Shown piece after piece: positions 1 to 7,632 of a stretch of 64,000 nt of DNA. The stretch spans positions 248,001 to 312,000 of the forward strand of contig JAMOUJ010000005.1 in NCBI GenBank assembly GCA_027068075.1, in the 5' to 3' direction. How positions within the stretch are numbered: position 1 is the stretch's first letter; each line of letters starts with the position of its first letter. The notes under the pieces are model-generated. The model was not told the DNA's origin, made no database searches, and saw only the letters and a program-made list of their open reading frames with translations. The position numbers and the translations under genes are program-made. Source of the DNA: Candidatus Aminicenantota bacterium (lineage in GTDB: Bacteria > Acidobacteriota > Aminicenantia > S016-38).

Positions 1-1135
1 TGGAACCCGCCTGGAACCAATCCCGGGCCTTCCTGAAATAGGCTTCGGCCTTCCTGTACAATTCCTCCTTCTTTATGCCGTCCGTTTCCCTATCCGCCAG
101 TTCCTTCAGGATTCCCCCGGCCTTGCCGAATTCCCCGGCCTTTTCGTAGGATTCCAGGGCCTTCTCCAGGTTCTCGGAAAGTTTAAAAAGTTCTCCGGCC
201 CGGTTCCAAGCCCCCTCCTTGTAGTAGCACTCTGCGGCCTTATCCAGCAGACCGTTCCATTCGTAGAGTTCCGCTGCCCGGGCGTAATCGCCTCCCTTCT
301 CAAAATGCTCCGCCGCCTCCAGTTGCTTGCCTTCCTCGTGTAAATACTCCCCCAGCAGAAGGTGATACTTCTTTTCGTCCCCGGCTTTCCTGTAAAGTTC
401 CGCCGCCTTCATAAGTTCGCCCGCTTCTTCGTATTCCCGGGCGGCCTCTTCGTACTTACCCTGTTTTTCCAGGATGCTTCCCGCCACCTCGTGCCACTTG
501 ACCTTTCTGGCCAGGGAAAGGGCTTCATCCCAATTGCCGGCCTTCGCGTAAAGACCTATGGCCTTCTGAAGGGCCTGCCTGGCCGGCGGCCTGAGTTCCC
601 TTGAATCCAGGAGCATGTGGTCAACCCAGTCCTTAAAACACCGGGCTGCATCACTAAATTTCCCGGCCTTTTCGTAGCAGGTCCCTGCCCGGTCCAGCAA
701 TCCTATCTCCTCGTAGAGCCTTCCGGCCTTCTCCCATTTGCCGATTTTCTCCAGGAGTTGGGCAGCCTCCTGCTTTCTTCCCACCTCCTCGTAAACCTTT
801 ACCGCCGCATCTATGTCCTTCAATTGATTCAGGAAAATTCTAACGGCCATGTCGTAGTTGCCGCTTTCCTTGTAGAGTTCCGCCGCCTTCCTGAGTTTTC
901 CCGCCTCCTCGTACATGGCGGCGGCCTCCCAGAGGGTGTTGGCCTTTCTGTACAACTCCTCCGCCTTCTCCAGCATTCCCAATTCCCTGTAATACTGAGC
1001 AGCCAGGGGATAGTCCTCCGCCTTTTGAGCCTTGCGGGCGGCCCGGAGTTTGGCCTCCCTCTTTCCGAAGAAGAATCCCACCAACTTGTCTATTCCGCTG
1101 AACTGCCGGGTCTTCTCCTCTTTACCCTCCAACAA
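1..1135 (-). CDS. TPR-like repeat protein, 3' end beyond the left edge
   Basis: An open frame of 378 codons runs without a stop to the left edge, so the C-terminus is missing. The protein is built almost entirely of repeated helical units of the pattern A-x-x-Y-E-x-A-G-x-x-x-K-A-A-E-L-Y, typical of tetratricopeptide-like solenoids that act as protein-binding scaffolds. No signal peptide or membrane segment is visible in the first 40 residues. The start is a TTG: an in-frame TAG at 1136-1138 directly precedes tandem TTG codons at 1135 and 1132, and a strong AGGAGGT ribosome site sits just upstream; the second TTG has the better spacing. No enzymatic domain is seen. It follows the phosphatase-superfamily gene by 56 nt on the same strand. 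The solenoid class is clear; the partner and role are unknown. Confidence 0.8.
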   Translation of the reverse strand, partial: MLEGKEEKTRQFSGIDKLVGFFFGKREAKLRAARKAQKAEDYPLAAQYYRELGMLEKAEELYRKANTLWEAAAMYEEAGKLRKAAELYKESGNYDMAVRIFLNQLKDIDAAVKVYEEVGRKQEAAQLLEKIGKWEKAGRLYEEIGLLDRAGTCYEKAGKFSDAARCFKDWVDHMLLDSRELRPPARQALQKAIGLYAKAGNWDEALSLARKVKWHEVAGSILEKQGKYEEAAREYEEAGELMKAAELYRKAGDEKKYHLLLGEYLHEEGKQLEAAEHFEKGGDYARAAELYEWNGLLDKAAECYYKEGAWNRAGELFKLSENLEKALESYEKAGEFGKAGGILKELADRETDGIKKEELYRKAEAYFRKARDWFQAGS

Positions 1136-1191
1136 CTACCTCCTTTCTTACAAAAAGTATGCCATCCTCATTTCCCCCTGTCAACAACACC

Positions 1192-2517
1192 TCATTTAAC
1201 ATATCCCAAACTTTTGAGGTTCTCCATGGTTTTTCGGGAAATCTTCCCCTGTCCCCGATGTCCCCTGAATTTTTTGCTCTGCTTTATGTATTTTCCAAGA
1301 AACCAGTCCCTCAGGTGGGTGAATCTGGAAATTTTGAGGGAGGTGAGGGGCAGGGGGTGGTGTTCCAGAGGGTCCTCTTTTACATCGTAAAGGTAATAGG
1401 ACCCCAGACCGAGATACTGCCGCCCCCTTTCGGAGATAAAGTTCATTTTCTCAGGGAAATCAACAACCGCATGGCCCATAAGTCCAAGAATGAGGAGCCG
1501 CCGCCCTGGCTGAGGGTGCAAAAGACTGGAGCCCGTGAGGGAATAGGGAAACTGGAGGTTTAACACCTCCGCCACCGTGGGCACCACATCCATGAGGCTA
1601 ACCGCATCCTTTATCCTGCCGGGCTTCTCCCCTGGAAGATAAAGGATCAATGGAATCCTTACGGAGGAGTTGAAGGGCAAGGGACCGTGGTCAAAAAAGA
1701 GGTTGTGTTCCCCTAATTCCTCCCCGTGGTCCGCTGAAATAATCACCATGGTTTTATTCAAAAGCCCCAGGCCCTTCAGTTCTTCCAGAACCTTGCCCAC
1801 ATAATAATCTGCCTTCCTTATTTCCCCATCGTATCTGGCCACATAATATCCCAGGTGGGGATGCCCCTCCAGGTCAACCCATTCCCCTTCCCCCACCACT
1901 ATTCTGGGGTTTACCTCTCTGATGTCCATCCCCCCTGAAGTTTCCTCCACCCATTTTTCCTGAGGTTGGTAGGGGGCGTGGGGATCTATGTAATGAAGCC
2001 ACAGGAAAAAGGAATGATCGGCGTTTTCCCTGAGAAATTTCACCGCCGTGCGGGTAATTAAGTCGGCGGAAAGTTCCTTGCGGGAATCCCTCTTCCACAC
2101 CTCATCGTAGAAGTCAAAACCCTGGGCGAAACCGAAGGCCCTGTCCAGGTTTCCGTTGAAGACGGAGGCTCCGGTCGTATATCCCTTCTCCTTGAGGGCC
2201 TCTGCCAGGGTAAGGAACCCCTTCCGGAGGGTTCCCAGGTTGGGTTTTATTTTCAAGACCGAGGGATGAAGCCCTGTGAGCATGGAGGCCAAGGAAGCGG
2301 AGGTTTTAGGAATGGTGCAGAAGGCGTTTTCAAAGACCCGGGCTCTGCGGGAAAACTCGTCAAGGTTCGGAGAAGTTCTGCGGGAATATCCGTAAAGGGA
2401 CATGTGGTCAGCCCTGAGGGCATCTATGGTGATTATGAGAAGGTTCAACCTATCCTGCCTTCCCCTGCAGGAAGAAAACAGAAAAAGGACCAGAAGAAAC
2501 ATCCCAATCTTTTTCAT
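1192..2517 (-). CDS. Alkaline-phosphatase-superfamily (sulfatase-like) lipoprotein
   Basis: A 441-residue protein with a lipoprotein signal (hydrophobic stretch then FLFSSCRG, lipidated Cys near residue 15). The sulfatase/phosphotransferase fold follows: NLLIITIDALRADHMS supplies the metal Asp and IISADHGEELGEHN the second metal site. The nucleophile position reads KTSASLASMLTG, a Thr where true sulfatases have Cys or Ser in C/S-x-P-S-R, so formylglycine sulfatase activity is unlikely. A phosphodiester or phosphoglycerol/phosphoethanolamine transferase-type role at the envelope is an inference. The ATG at 2517 was chosen over upstream in-frame codons because it begins the signal peptide. A TATAAT ends 6 nt before it and there is no ribosome site, suggesting leaderless translation. 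It lies 14 nt downstream of the glycosyltransferase gene. Confidence 0.8.
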   Translation of the reverse strand: MKKIGMFLLVLFLFSSCRGRQDRLNLLIITIDALRADHMSLYGYSRRTSPNLDEFSRRARVFENAFCTIPKTSASLASMLTGLHPSVLKIKPNLGTLRKGFLTLAEALKEKGYTTGASVFNGNLDRAFGFAQGFDFYDEVWKRDSRKELSADLITRTAVKFLRENADHSFFLWLHYIDPHAPYQPQEKWVEETSGGMDIREVNPRIVVGEGEWVDLEGHPHLGYYVARYDGEIRKADYYVGKVLEELKGLGLLNKTMVIISADHGEELGEHNLFFDHGPLPFNSSVRIPLILYLPGEKPGRIKDAVSLMDVVPTVAEVLNLQFPYSLTGSSLLHPQPGRRLLILGLMGHAVVDFPEKMNFISERGRQYLGLGSYYLYDVKEDPLEHHPLPLTSLKISRFTHLRDWFLGKYIKQSKKFRGHRGQGKISRKTMENLKSLGYVK

Positions 2518-2531
2518 GAGGAAATTATACT

Positions 2532-3467
2532 CTATTTGGGGGTTTCCTGGATATCCAGAACTATAGCCTCCAGAACCAACTGAAACCCCAGAATGAGGGG
2601 AAGGACCGCGAGCATAACCGTGCCTGTGCTGGCAGGGATTCCCGTCTTTACGCTCTTTATCCAGTGGTAGGCCCCGAAGACGGCCCCCCAGAAAAGAAGG
2701 AAAAGCCCCAGGAATAGAAAAAGGGCGATGGGCGAAAAATCCCTGAGAACATACTTGTGATATATGCGGTAGAAGAATCTCTTGAAGAGGAGCCAAGGAA
2801 AAGTCAGGATTACGGAACTCAACCTTATCCCGGATTTCTCCTCACCGTAAATGGCCGGCATGGGTACATCCTTAACCCTGAAACGCATGATGTTAAGATG
2901 AACCAGCATGTCGTTTTCAAAGAAATACCCCCGATGGAGCCTGTCCAGGGGTATGGCCTGAAGGGCTTTTCTTTCCACGGCTATGTAACCGTTTTGAGGA
3001 TCAAATATGTGCCAGTAGCCCGAGGCCAATTTCGTCAGGAAGGTCAAAATTATGTTTCCCACCAGACGGACCAGGGGCATTTTCTTCAGGGTATGGGCTT
3101 CCAGGAAGCGGTTACCCTTAGCATAGTGATATCCCTCTTCTATTATGGCATCCAGAAGTAAATGAAGCCTTTCCAGGGGCATCTGGCCGTCCCCGTCCAC
3201 CTTCACCACGATTTCCGCTCCCATTTCCAGGGCCTTCTTAAAGCCTCTTACGGTGGCCCCCCCCACCCCCAGGTTCTTTTCGTTTCTAAGCAGAATCACC
3301 CTGGGGTCCTGAAAATTCTTTACCCTCTCTGCGGTTTCATCGGTGCTGGCATCGTCCACCACGATAACGGTATCCACATAATCGGGAATCTCCCTCAAAA
3401 CCCCCCCGATGAATTTTTCCTCGTTATGGGCCGGAATTACCACTGCGATTTTCCTACCCTTATACAT
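2532..3467 (-). CDS. GT2 glycosyltransferase, dolichol-phosphate mannosyltransferase-like
   Basis: The 311-residue protein starts with a GT-A domain: VVIPAHNEEKFIGGVL, then VVDDASTDETAE and VKVDGDGQM (the DxD metal motif), followed by GNRF. This order matches family 2 enzymes of the DPM1/polyprenyl-phosphate glycosyltransferase group, which move a sugar from a nucleotide sugar to a lipid carrier on the cytoplasmic membrane face. After about residue 235 come two hydrophobic segments (SPIALFLFLGLFLLF and VMLAVLPLILGFQLVL) that would anchor it. The adjoining phosphatase-superfamily lipoprotein and methyltransferase suggest a small envelope-glycan group. The sugar and acceptor cannot be read from sequence. 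Confidence 0.85.
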   Translation of the reverse strand: MYKGRKIAVVIPAHNEEKFIGGVLREIPDYVDTVIVVDDASTDETAERVKNFQDPRVILLRNEKNLGVGGATVRGFKKALEMGAEIVVKVDGDGQMPLERLHLLLDAIIEEGYHYAKGNRFLEAHTLKKMPLVRLVGNIILTFLTKLASGYWHIFDPQNGYIAVERKALQAIPLDRLHRGYFFENDMLVHLNIMRFRVKDVPMPAIYGEEKSGIRLSSVILTFPWLLFKRFFYRIYHKYVLRDFSPIALFLFLGLFLLFWGAVFGAYHWIKSVKTGIPASTGTVMLAVLPLILGFQLVLEAIVLDIQETPK

Positions 3468-3498
3468 GGCAAAAGAATTTTAACAGATAGGGAAGAAG

Positions 3499-4140
3499 TT
3501 AGTAAGGCTTCCTGGCCAGAACCCCCACGAAACTTCCCCGACCCCTCCCCGGTGAGGGAAGTTCCAATTCCTCCCTCTGGTCGGGACGGCGGAAAAGGGT
3601 CTGGGCTACCCTTTCCAGGGTGAAACCCGACTTTTTTAGCATGTCTTCTACCTCTTCATAGGAATAAAAACGAGCCACTTTGTAAAAGGGGGATTCCTTT
3701 TTCCGATAAAAATTCCCCCAGGCGGAATTTTTGTCTATAAAGGCCACCACCACCTCTCCTCCGGGATAAAGGACCCTGTAAATCTCGTCAAAGGCGGCCC
3801 GGGGATCCTCCAGGAAACAGAGGGTTATGGCCAGAAGGGAGGAAGCCATGGCCCCCCAACGAAAGGGAAGAGATTCCCCAACCCCCTGAACGGCCTTTAT
3901 CCCCCTTTTCTGTGCTATCCTCAGCATGGGTAGGGATGGATCAAGGCCAAATCCTATCCTCAGGGGCTGGGCAAACCTTCCTGTGCCCACCCCCACCTCC
4001 AGAGAGGGGGAGGGAAAGGAGGAGAGGGAGGTTATCAGTTTTAATTCTGAAAGATAGGTGAGGCGGTTCTCATCATACCAGAGGTCGTATCTTGAAGCCC
4101 TCCGGGAAAAAACTTCAACCCTGGGCCTTGAGAAAGGCAT
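3499..4140 (-). CDS. Class I SAM-dependent methyltransferase
   Basis: A 213-residue protein of the Methyltransf_11 type. Motif I is LEVGVGTGRFAQPL, motif II has GLDPSLPML, and the post-I/III region reads LAITLCFLEDPRAAFDEIYR then VLYPGGEVVVAFID. These are the S-adenosylmethionine-binding landmarks of small-molecule methyltransferases. The start overlaps the end of rpsT by 26 nt in another frame and no ribosome site is visible, so translation is probably coupled to rpsT. It is followed by the glycosyltransferase gene. The substrate is unknown; family members often act on lipids, quinones or sugars. Confidence 0.8.
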   Translation of the reverse strand: MPFSRPRVEVFSRRASRYDLWYDENRLTYLSELKLITSLSSFPSPSLEVGVGTGRFAQPLRIGFGLDPSLPMLRIAQKRGIKAVQGVGESLPFRWGAMASSLLAITLCFLEDPRAAFDEIYRVLYPGGEVVVAFIDKNSAWGNFYRKKESPFYKVARFYSYEEVEDMLKKSGFTLERVAQTLFRRPDQREELELPSPGRGRGSFVGVLARKPY

Positions 4141-4390
4141 TCAATAGTTTGGAAAGTTTGGATTTATACCTGTTTCCTTTGTTTTCGTGAAAGGCTCCCT
4201 TCTTAACGGCCCGGTCTATTTCTCCCATAACCCTGGGATAAAGGGCCACGGCGGCATCCTTATCCCCGGCCTCTATGGCCTTCTTCAGTTTTTTCATGAA
4301 GGTTTTGGTTCTGGACCTCACGGCCTTATTTCTGGCCCTTCTCTTAAGGCTAATTTTTAACTGTCTTTTGGCTGATCTTGTATTGGGCAT
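4115..4390 (-). CDS. rpsT: 30S ribosomal protein S20
   Basis: The 91-residue, very basic protein begins MPNTRSAKRQLKISLKRR and ends in helices rich in Lys, with the family segment KGAFHENKGNRYKSKLSKLL. S20 binds the 5' domain of 16S rRNA early in small-subunit assembly. Length and charge match the family. The ATG is preceded by a good ribosome site (GGAGGTAGAG) and a sigma70-like promoter (separate entry). The 3' end overlaps the methyltransferase gene by 26 nt, an unusual pairing for rpsT. Confidence 0.97.
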   Translation of the reverse strand: MPNTRSAKRQLKISLKRRARNKAVRSRTKTFMKKLKKAIEAGDKDAAVALYPRVMGEIDRAVKKGAFHENKGNRYKSKLSKLLNAFLKAQG

Positions 4391-4409
4391 CTCTACCTCC
4401 GGAACCTAT

Positions 4410-4437
4410 ATTTTACATCATTGCGTTTTTTTGTCAA
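4410..4437 (-). promoter_or_regulatory. rpsT promoter
   Basis: On the minus strand TTGACA (4437-4432) is followed after 16 bp by TAAAAT (4415-4410), close to sigma70 consensus. A transcript would begin about 13-15 nt before the rpsT ribosome-binding site. Confidence 0.75.
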
Positions 4438-4446
4438 TATTTTAGC

Positions 4447-5217
4447 ATGAAAAGGATACTCCTCTGGGTTTTGGCCTTTCTTTTAACCGTAGCCCTGGCG
4501 GCATACCAGAGACTCACCGGCCCAACCCATCCCAAGAGGATTAAGATCGCCGGAAAAACCTACAGGCTTCCCAGGAGCGGCGTATCGGGCAAACCGGCCT
4601 GTATAAACCTGCCCTTTGAAGGGAAAATTTTATACCGCCACCACAAGACCCGGGAACCCTGGAAAGAAATCCCCCTGGTGAAGAAGGGCCAAGAATTCCA
4701 GGGTTGTCTTCCCACGGAACCCCCCGCCGGAAAACTTGACTACGAGGTCCTCCTGAAAATTGACGGGAAGGAAGTCCCTGCCACCAAAAACCTGGTGACC
4801 ATCCGATTTAAGGGAGAAGTTCCCCCCTTGGTTTTGATCCTACACATCCTGGTGATCTTCTCCGCCATGCTTCTGGCCACCCGAACTTTCCTGGCGGCCC
4901 TTTTCGGAGAGAACCTGAGGGTTTATGTCTTCTGGACCTTCTACCTCTTCCTGGCCGGGGCCTTTCTTCTGGGACCCCTGGTTCAAAAATACGCCTTCGG
5001 GGTTTTCTGGAGCGGATTTCCCTTCGGTTTTGACCTCACCGACAACAAATCCCTCATAGCCCTTTTGGCATGGCTTTATCCCTACCTAAGGGCCCTCAAG
5101 GGAAAGGTCACGACGAAATCCGTGGCGGTGGCCTGGTTGATCATGCTGGTGGTCTTTCTAATTCCCCACAGCCTCCTGGGCTCCGAACTTAAGTACACGA
5201 ATTCTTCCCAGGGCTGA
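4447..5217 (+). CDS. Four-helix membrane protein of unknown function
   Basis: A 256-residue protein. An N-terminal anchor (RILLWVLAFLLTVALAAY) is followed by an extracytoplasmic region of about 100 residues with beta character. Then come three or four membrane helices (PLVLILHILVIFSAMLLA, VFWTFYLFLAGAFLLG, a middle segment, and VAVAWLIMLVVFLIP). The ATG at 4447 was chosen because the anchor starts there; upstream codons in the frame would cross the rpsT promoter. No ribosome site is visible. The last 60 nt run antisense to the end of the pseudopilin gene at 5158. I do not recognise a named family and infer no function. Confidence 0.7.
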   Translation: MKRILLWVLAFLLTVALAAYQRLTGPTHPKRIKIAGKTYRLPRSGVSGKPACINLPFEGKILYRHHKTREPWKEIPLVKKGQEFQGCLPTEPPAGKLDYEVLLKIDGKEVPATKNLVTIRFKGEVPPLVLILHILVIFSAMLLATRTFLAALFGENLRVYVFWTFYLFLAGAFLLGPLVQKYAFGVFWSGFPFGFDLTDNKSLIALLAWLYPYLRALKGKVTTKSVAVAWLIMLVVFLIPHSLLGSELKYTNSSQG

Positions 5218-5541
5218 AATCACGAACCTCCACCGGCGGTTCCCACAGCGAAGAATCAGACTTCCTGCGGGTGTTACATAGCCCGAGGGGTGAAAAACCA
5301 CGGCGTTGCAGGAAACCGAACAAACCCGGAGGGAAAGGGTCTCCATCGCCTGAAGTTCATTCCCGAAGCACCTGATCTCAACCTTCTTCCGGGAGAAGAC
5401 GGAGGCCCAGCGGGCCCTTACCAGTTGCTGATAAACCGCCTCCCTTTCCCAGGAAGGACTCCTGGCCGGAAGCACCAGGGTTATCAAGAGGGAAATAATA
5501 AAAACCACCACCAGGAGTTCCAGGAGGCTGTAACCCCTCAC
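5158..5541 (-). CDS. GspH-like type II pseudopilin / minor pilin
   Basis: A 127-residue prepilin-like protein. It opens with the class III signal: a short basic leader, Gly-Tyr in the +1 region (RGYSLLELLVVVFIISLL), Glu at +5 and a long hydrophobic helix ending in Pro. Prepilin peptidase would cut after the Gly. The C-terminal part has two Cys-containing strands as in GspH/FimT domains. The GTG at 5541 was chosen because it overlaps the upstream stop in a GTGA arrangement and leaves the short leader typical of prepilins. It is the last of four coupled pilin-like genes. Its 3' end overlaps the convergent membrane protein gene by 60 nt. Confidence 0.78.
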   Translation of the reverse strand: MRGYSLLELLVVVFIISLLITLVLPARSPSWEREAVYQQLVRARWASVFSRKKVEIRCFGNELQAMETLSLRVCSVSCNAVVFHPSGYVTPAGSLILRCGNRRWRFVISALGRIRVLKFGAQEAVGN

Positions 5542-6389
5542 TTTTCCACCTCCACCACCTTCTTTTCCTTGTAGCAAAAAGCGTAGGAGAGAAAATAAAG
5601 TTTTGGAAAATCCTCAACGACCATCCCCCTTTTCTTGTGGATCCAGTTTCCCTGGGCATGAAGCGCCTGAAGACTCCCCTGGAAGGTCCCCCGTCCCCGG
5701 AAGAGAACATCTCCCCCCAATATTTCCCCCTGGTATTCGCCGGAGGTCACCCTGATCCAGGACTGGAAACTTCCTTCCTGGAGAAACCCCCTTCCGGTGG
5801 AAACCACCACGGCTCCCTTTAATTTTCCCTTGAGGTATATCCTTCCGGCGCAGAGCAGGTACAGGCTACCGCTGCCCTCCACCAGACAATCGCCGTCCAC
5901 TATCGTTGGAAGTTTCGGATATTTTCTTTCATCTATCCAGAGGTTCCTGCCCACCCTTATCCTCACGGAGTGAGGAAAATAAAGGGCCTTTCTTTTTCCC
6001 CGGAGGATAAAGTGGCCCTCCCGGGCCTCCACCTTGAACTTTCCCAGAAAGGCCAAAAAATCCTCCGGGGGTGGAACCTCCCTCAGTTCCAGGTCCGGAA
6101 AAAGGCTCAGGGGAACTTCTCCCCGGGCCCACACTTCCTCCTCCACCATCACTGATCCCCCCTGCGCCTTAACCACCTGTTCTACGCGCTTAACGAAATC
6201 TCCCCCTTCCTCCCGAATCCCGGAATACACGGTCCTCTCCACGGAAACCTGGCCCTCATACTCCGCCTTCGTCCTTCTCAGGGCTTCCCTCTGGGTTCTC
6301 AAAATTCCCCGGGCTATAAGGCCTATTTGAAGGGCAGTGGCGGCAAGGAAAAGAAGGAAAATCACCATGAGATATGCGCTTCCCCTCAC
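5538..6389 (-). CDS. Pilus/secretion-associated protein with N-terminal anchor
   Basis: A 283-residue protein with an N-terminal hydrophobic helix (SAYLMVIFLLFLAATALQIGLI) and a long hydrophilic part rich in beta strands, including repeats of the type L-x-G-x-x-x-G-A-V-V that resemble a polymer-forming (bactofilin-like) or PilX-like domain. The leader MRGSAYLM has a Gly but no Glu at +5, so PilX/GspK-like membership is likely but not proven. The GTG start overlaps the stop of the upstream pilin gene (GTGA), and its own stop overlaps the next start. Position inside the pilin operon supports a role in the same pseudopilus. Confidence 0.6.
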   Translation of the reverse strand: MRGSAYLMVIFLLFLAATALQIGLIARGILRTQREALRRTKAEYEGQVSVERTVYSGIREEGGDFVKRVEQVVKAQGGSVMVEEEVWARGEVPLSLFPDLELREVPPPEDFLAFLGKFKVEAREGHFILRGKRKALYFPHSVRIRVGRNLWIDERKYPKLPTIVDGDCLVEGSGSLYLLCAGRIYLKGKLKGAVVVSTGRGFLQEGSFQSWIRVTSGEYQGEILGGDVLFRGRGTFQGSLQALHAQGNWIHKKRGMVVEDFPKLYFLSYAFCYKEKKVVEVEK

Positions 6390-6889
6390 TTCAACCTCCT
6401 TACAACCTCCCTTCCATTCACCGAAACCCTGACGAATTTACCCTGCCTTGTTAGGCGAAAACTCCTTATTCCGGAAGCCATGGGTTGAACCCTTCCCCCC
6501 ACTTCCAGGAAAATCCCGTCCCCCTGCAGGAAAACCCTCTTTTTCCTCAAAAACAAGACAACTTCTCCCTCCGGACAGGAAGTTATCAACCTTCCCCTGT
6601 GGAATACAGTGGGCGTCTTCTTTCCGTAAACCCGCCTGCACCTGCCGCTCTGTCCCACCCCTACGCCCACGGCCCTGTAATAACTCTTCCCCTGGTAAAG
6701 AACCGCCCGGGAATAGTCCTCGGCGATCCTGGAGGCCAGGAGATAAGGCGAAAGATTGCGCTGGAACGCCTCCACCCTCTCCAGTGCCCTGGCCCCAGCC
6801 AGGAAGAGCCCCCAGATTCCCGCGGCCAGAACCAGGGTGAGGAGAAGGGAAATCTGGGCTTCAACGAGGGTAAATCCCGATGCCCTCAT
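6386..6889 (-). CDS. Type IV prepilin-like protein (PilW/GspJ position)
   Basis: A 167-residue prepilin. The class III signal is clear: MRASGFTLVEAQISLLLTL, with Gly at -1, Phe at +1 and Glu at +5. The rest is a globular beta-rich domain with a Cys pair (GRCRR, TSCPEG) that could form a disulfide. Size and operon position between GspI-like and anchor proteins suggest a GspJ/PilW role. It overlaps the upstream prepilin gene by 29 nt and the downstream gene by 4 nt. Confidence 0.75.
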   Translation of the reverse strand: MRASGFTLVEAQISLLLTLVLAAGIWGLFLAGARALERVEAFQRNLSPYLLASRIAEDYSRAVLYQGKSYYRAVGVGVGQSGRCRRVYGKKTPTVFHRGRLITSCPEGEVVLFLRKKRVFLQGDGIFLEVGGRVQPMASGIRSFRLTRQGKFVRVSVNGREVVRRLK

Positions 6890-7151
6890 CCCTTTCCCTC
6901 CTCCTCAGGAGCATCCGGCGGTCTCCCCTTTTTAAAGTCAGCACATCCCCCTTCTTCTTCCACTTTACCCCGGAATATACACCCTTCTCCCACACCTCCG
7001 CCCTTTTTATGGCCTCCCTGAACTTCAGGTTATCTTCGGCCCTTTGCATGGCCACCAGGGAGCGGAGGGCCACATGAAGGAAAAGGAGGGATACCAAAGC
7101 CCATATGGCCATGGCCACCAGAACTTCAATGTAACTGAACCCTCTCTTCAT
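6861..7151 (-). CDS. Short type IV prepilin-like protein (GspI/PilV position)
   Basis: A 96-residue prepilin with leader MKRGFSYIEVLVAMAIWAL: Gly at -1, Phe at +1, Glu at +5, then a hydrophobic helix. The globular part is very short and ends in an Arg-rich tail, close to minimal GspI/PilV proteins. It opens a four-gene operon, with a strong ribosome site (AAGGAGGTGAGAG) before the ATG and a hairpin just upstream at 7174-7194. Confidence 0.75.
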   Translation of the reverse strand: MKRGFSYIEVLVAMAIWALVSLLFLHVALRSLVAMQRAEDNLKFREAIKRAEVWEKGVYSGVKWKKKGDVLTLKRGDRRMLLRRRERDEGIGIYPR

Positions 7152-7173
7152 CTCTCACCTCCTTTAAAAGGTA

Positions 7174-7194
7174 GGCCCCCGCAAGGCGGGGGCC
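7174..7194 (-). terminator. GC-rich hairpin between comEA-like and pilin genes
   Basis: A perfect 9-bp stem (GGCCCCCGC / GCGGGGGCC) with a 3-nt loop. On the minus strand it follows the comEA-like stop by 6 nt and is followed by only a weak T stretch (CCTTTT). It is probably a partial terminator or an mRNA 3' end stabiliser that sets pilin levels below comEA levels. Confidence 0.6.
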
Positions 7195-7200
7195 CTGGCC

Positions 7201-7497
7201 TTACCTTACCGTGATGAACTTCCGGAGTTTCAAAAAGGTCTTTTCCCCTATCCCCTTGACCTTCATGATGTCTTCAACCCTCTTGAACCTCCCCAGCCTC
7301 TTTCGGGTCTCCACTATCCTCCTGGCCTTCTTCGGCCCTATCCCCGGAAGTTTCACCAGTTGAGAAACCGAAGCGGAATTGATATTAACCACCAGGGTTG
7401 CAGAGGGCCTGGCCTTGGCCTTGGTCTTGGCAGCCATCAAAGGAAAAGCCCCCATAACCAGAACTACCATGGCAAGGATCGCCACAAATTTTCTCAT
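7201..7497 (-). CDS. comEA: Secreted ComEA-like helix-hairpin-helix DNA-binding protein
   Basis: A 98-residue protein with a signal peptide (MRKFVAILAMVVLVMGAFPLMA) followed by a basic linker and tandem helix-hairpin-helix motifs: INSASVSQLVKLPGIGPKKA and IMKVKGIGEKTFLKLRKF. This is the ComEA domain, which binds DNA outside the cytoplasmic membrane during uptake by competence pili. The ATG at 7497 has a strong ribosome site (AAGGAGGTGCAGG). It lies directly upstream of four pilin-like genes on the same strand, which supports a DNA-uptake or surface-pilus role. Small secreted ComEA-domain proteins also occur without competence, so function is inferred. Confidence 0.8.
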   Translation of the reverse strand: MRKFVAILAMVVLVMGAFPLMAAKTKAKARPSATLVVNINSASVSQLVKLPGIGPKKARRIVETRKRLGRFKRVEDIMKVKGIGEKTFLKLRKFITVR

Positions 7498-7580
7498 CCT
7501 GCACCTCCTTTTTTTTCTGCCTTTTAAAAGAAAATTCCCTTCCATTTTTTGCCCGCTCCACCAAAGCCCGGAGTTCTCGT

Positions 7581-7602
7581 CCTGTAAACTTCCTTTTACA
7601 GG
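7581..7602. repeat. Inverted repeat over the murB -35 region
   Basis: CCTGTAAA (7581-7588) and TTTACAGG (7595-7602) form a perfect 8-bp inverted repeat with a 6-bp centre. The right arm includes the proposed murB -35 box, so it could be an operator, or a weak hairpin. It lies between the divergent comEA-like and murB genes. Confidence 0.55.
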
Positions 7603-7623
7603 GGTGGGCGTGTGATGTAAACT
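7595..7623 (+). promoter_or_regulatory. murB promoter (near-leaderless)
   Basis: TTTACA (7595-7600), a 17-bp spacer, then TAAACT (7618-7623). The -10 box ends 9 nt before the murB ATG, and no ribosome site lies between. Confidence 0.6.
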
Positions 7624-7632
7624 TTTTTTGAC

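Noticed and set aside
617-1390. Plus-strand open frame of 257 codons across the left region
   Set aside because: It is antisense to the TPR-repeat gene; its Leu/Pro-rich repeats are the complement of the Glu/Lys-rich TPR repeats.
2518-2796. N-terminal extension of the phosphatase-superfamily protein to 2796
   Set aside because: The extra 93 codons overlap the glycosyltransferase gene and lack any domain; the signal peptide starts at 2517.
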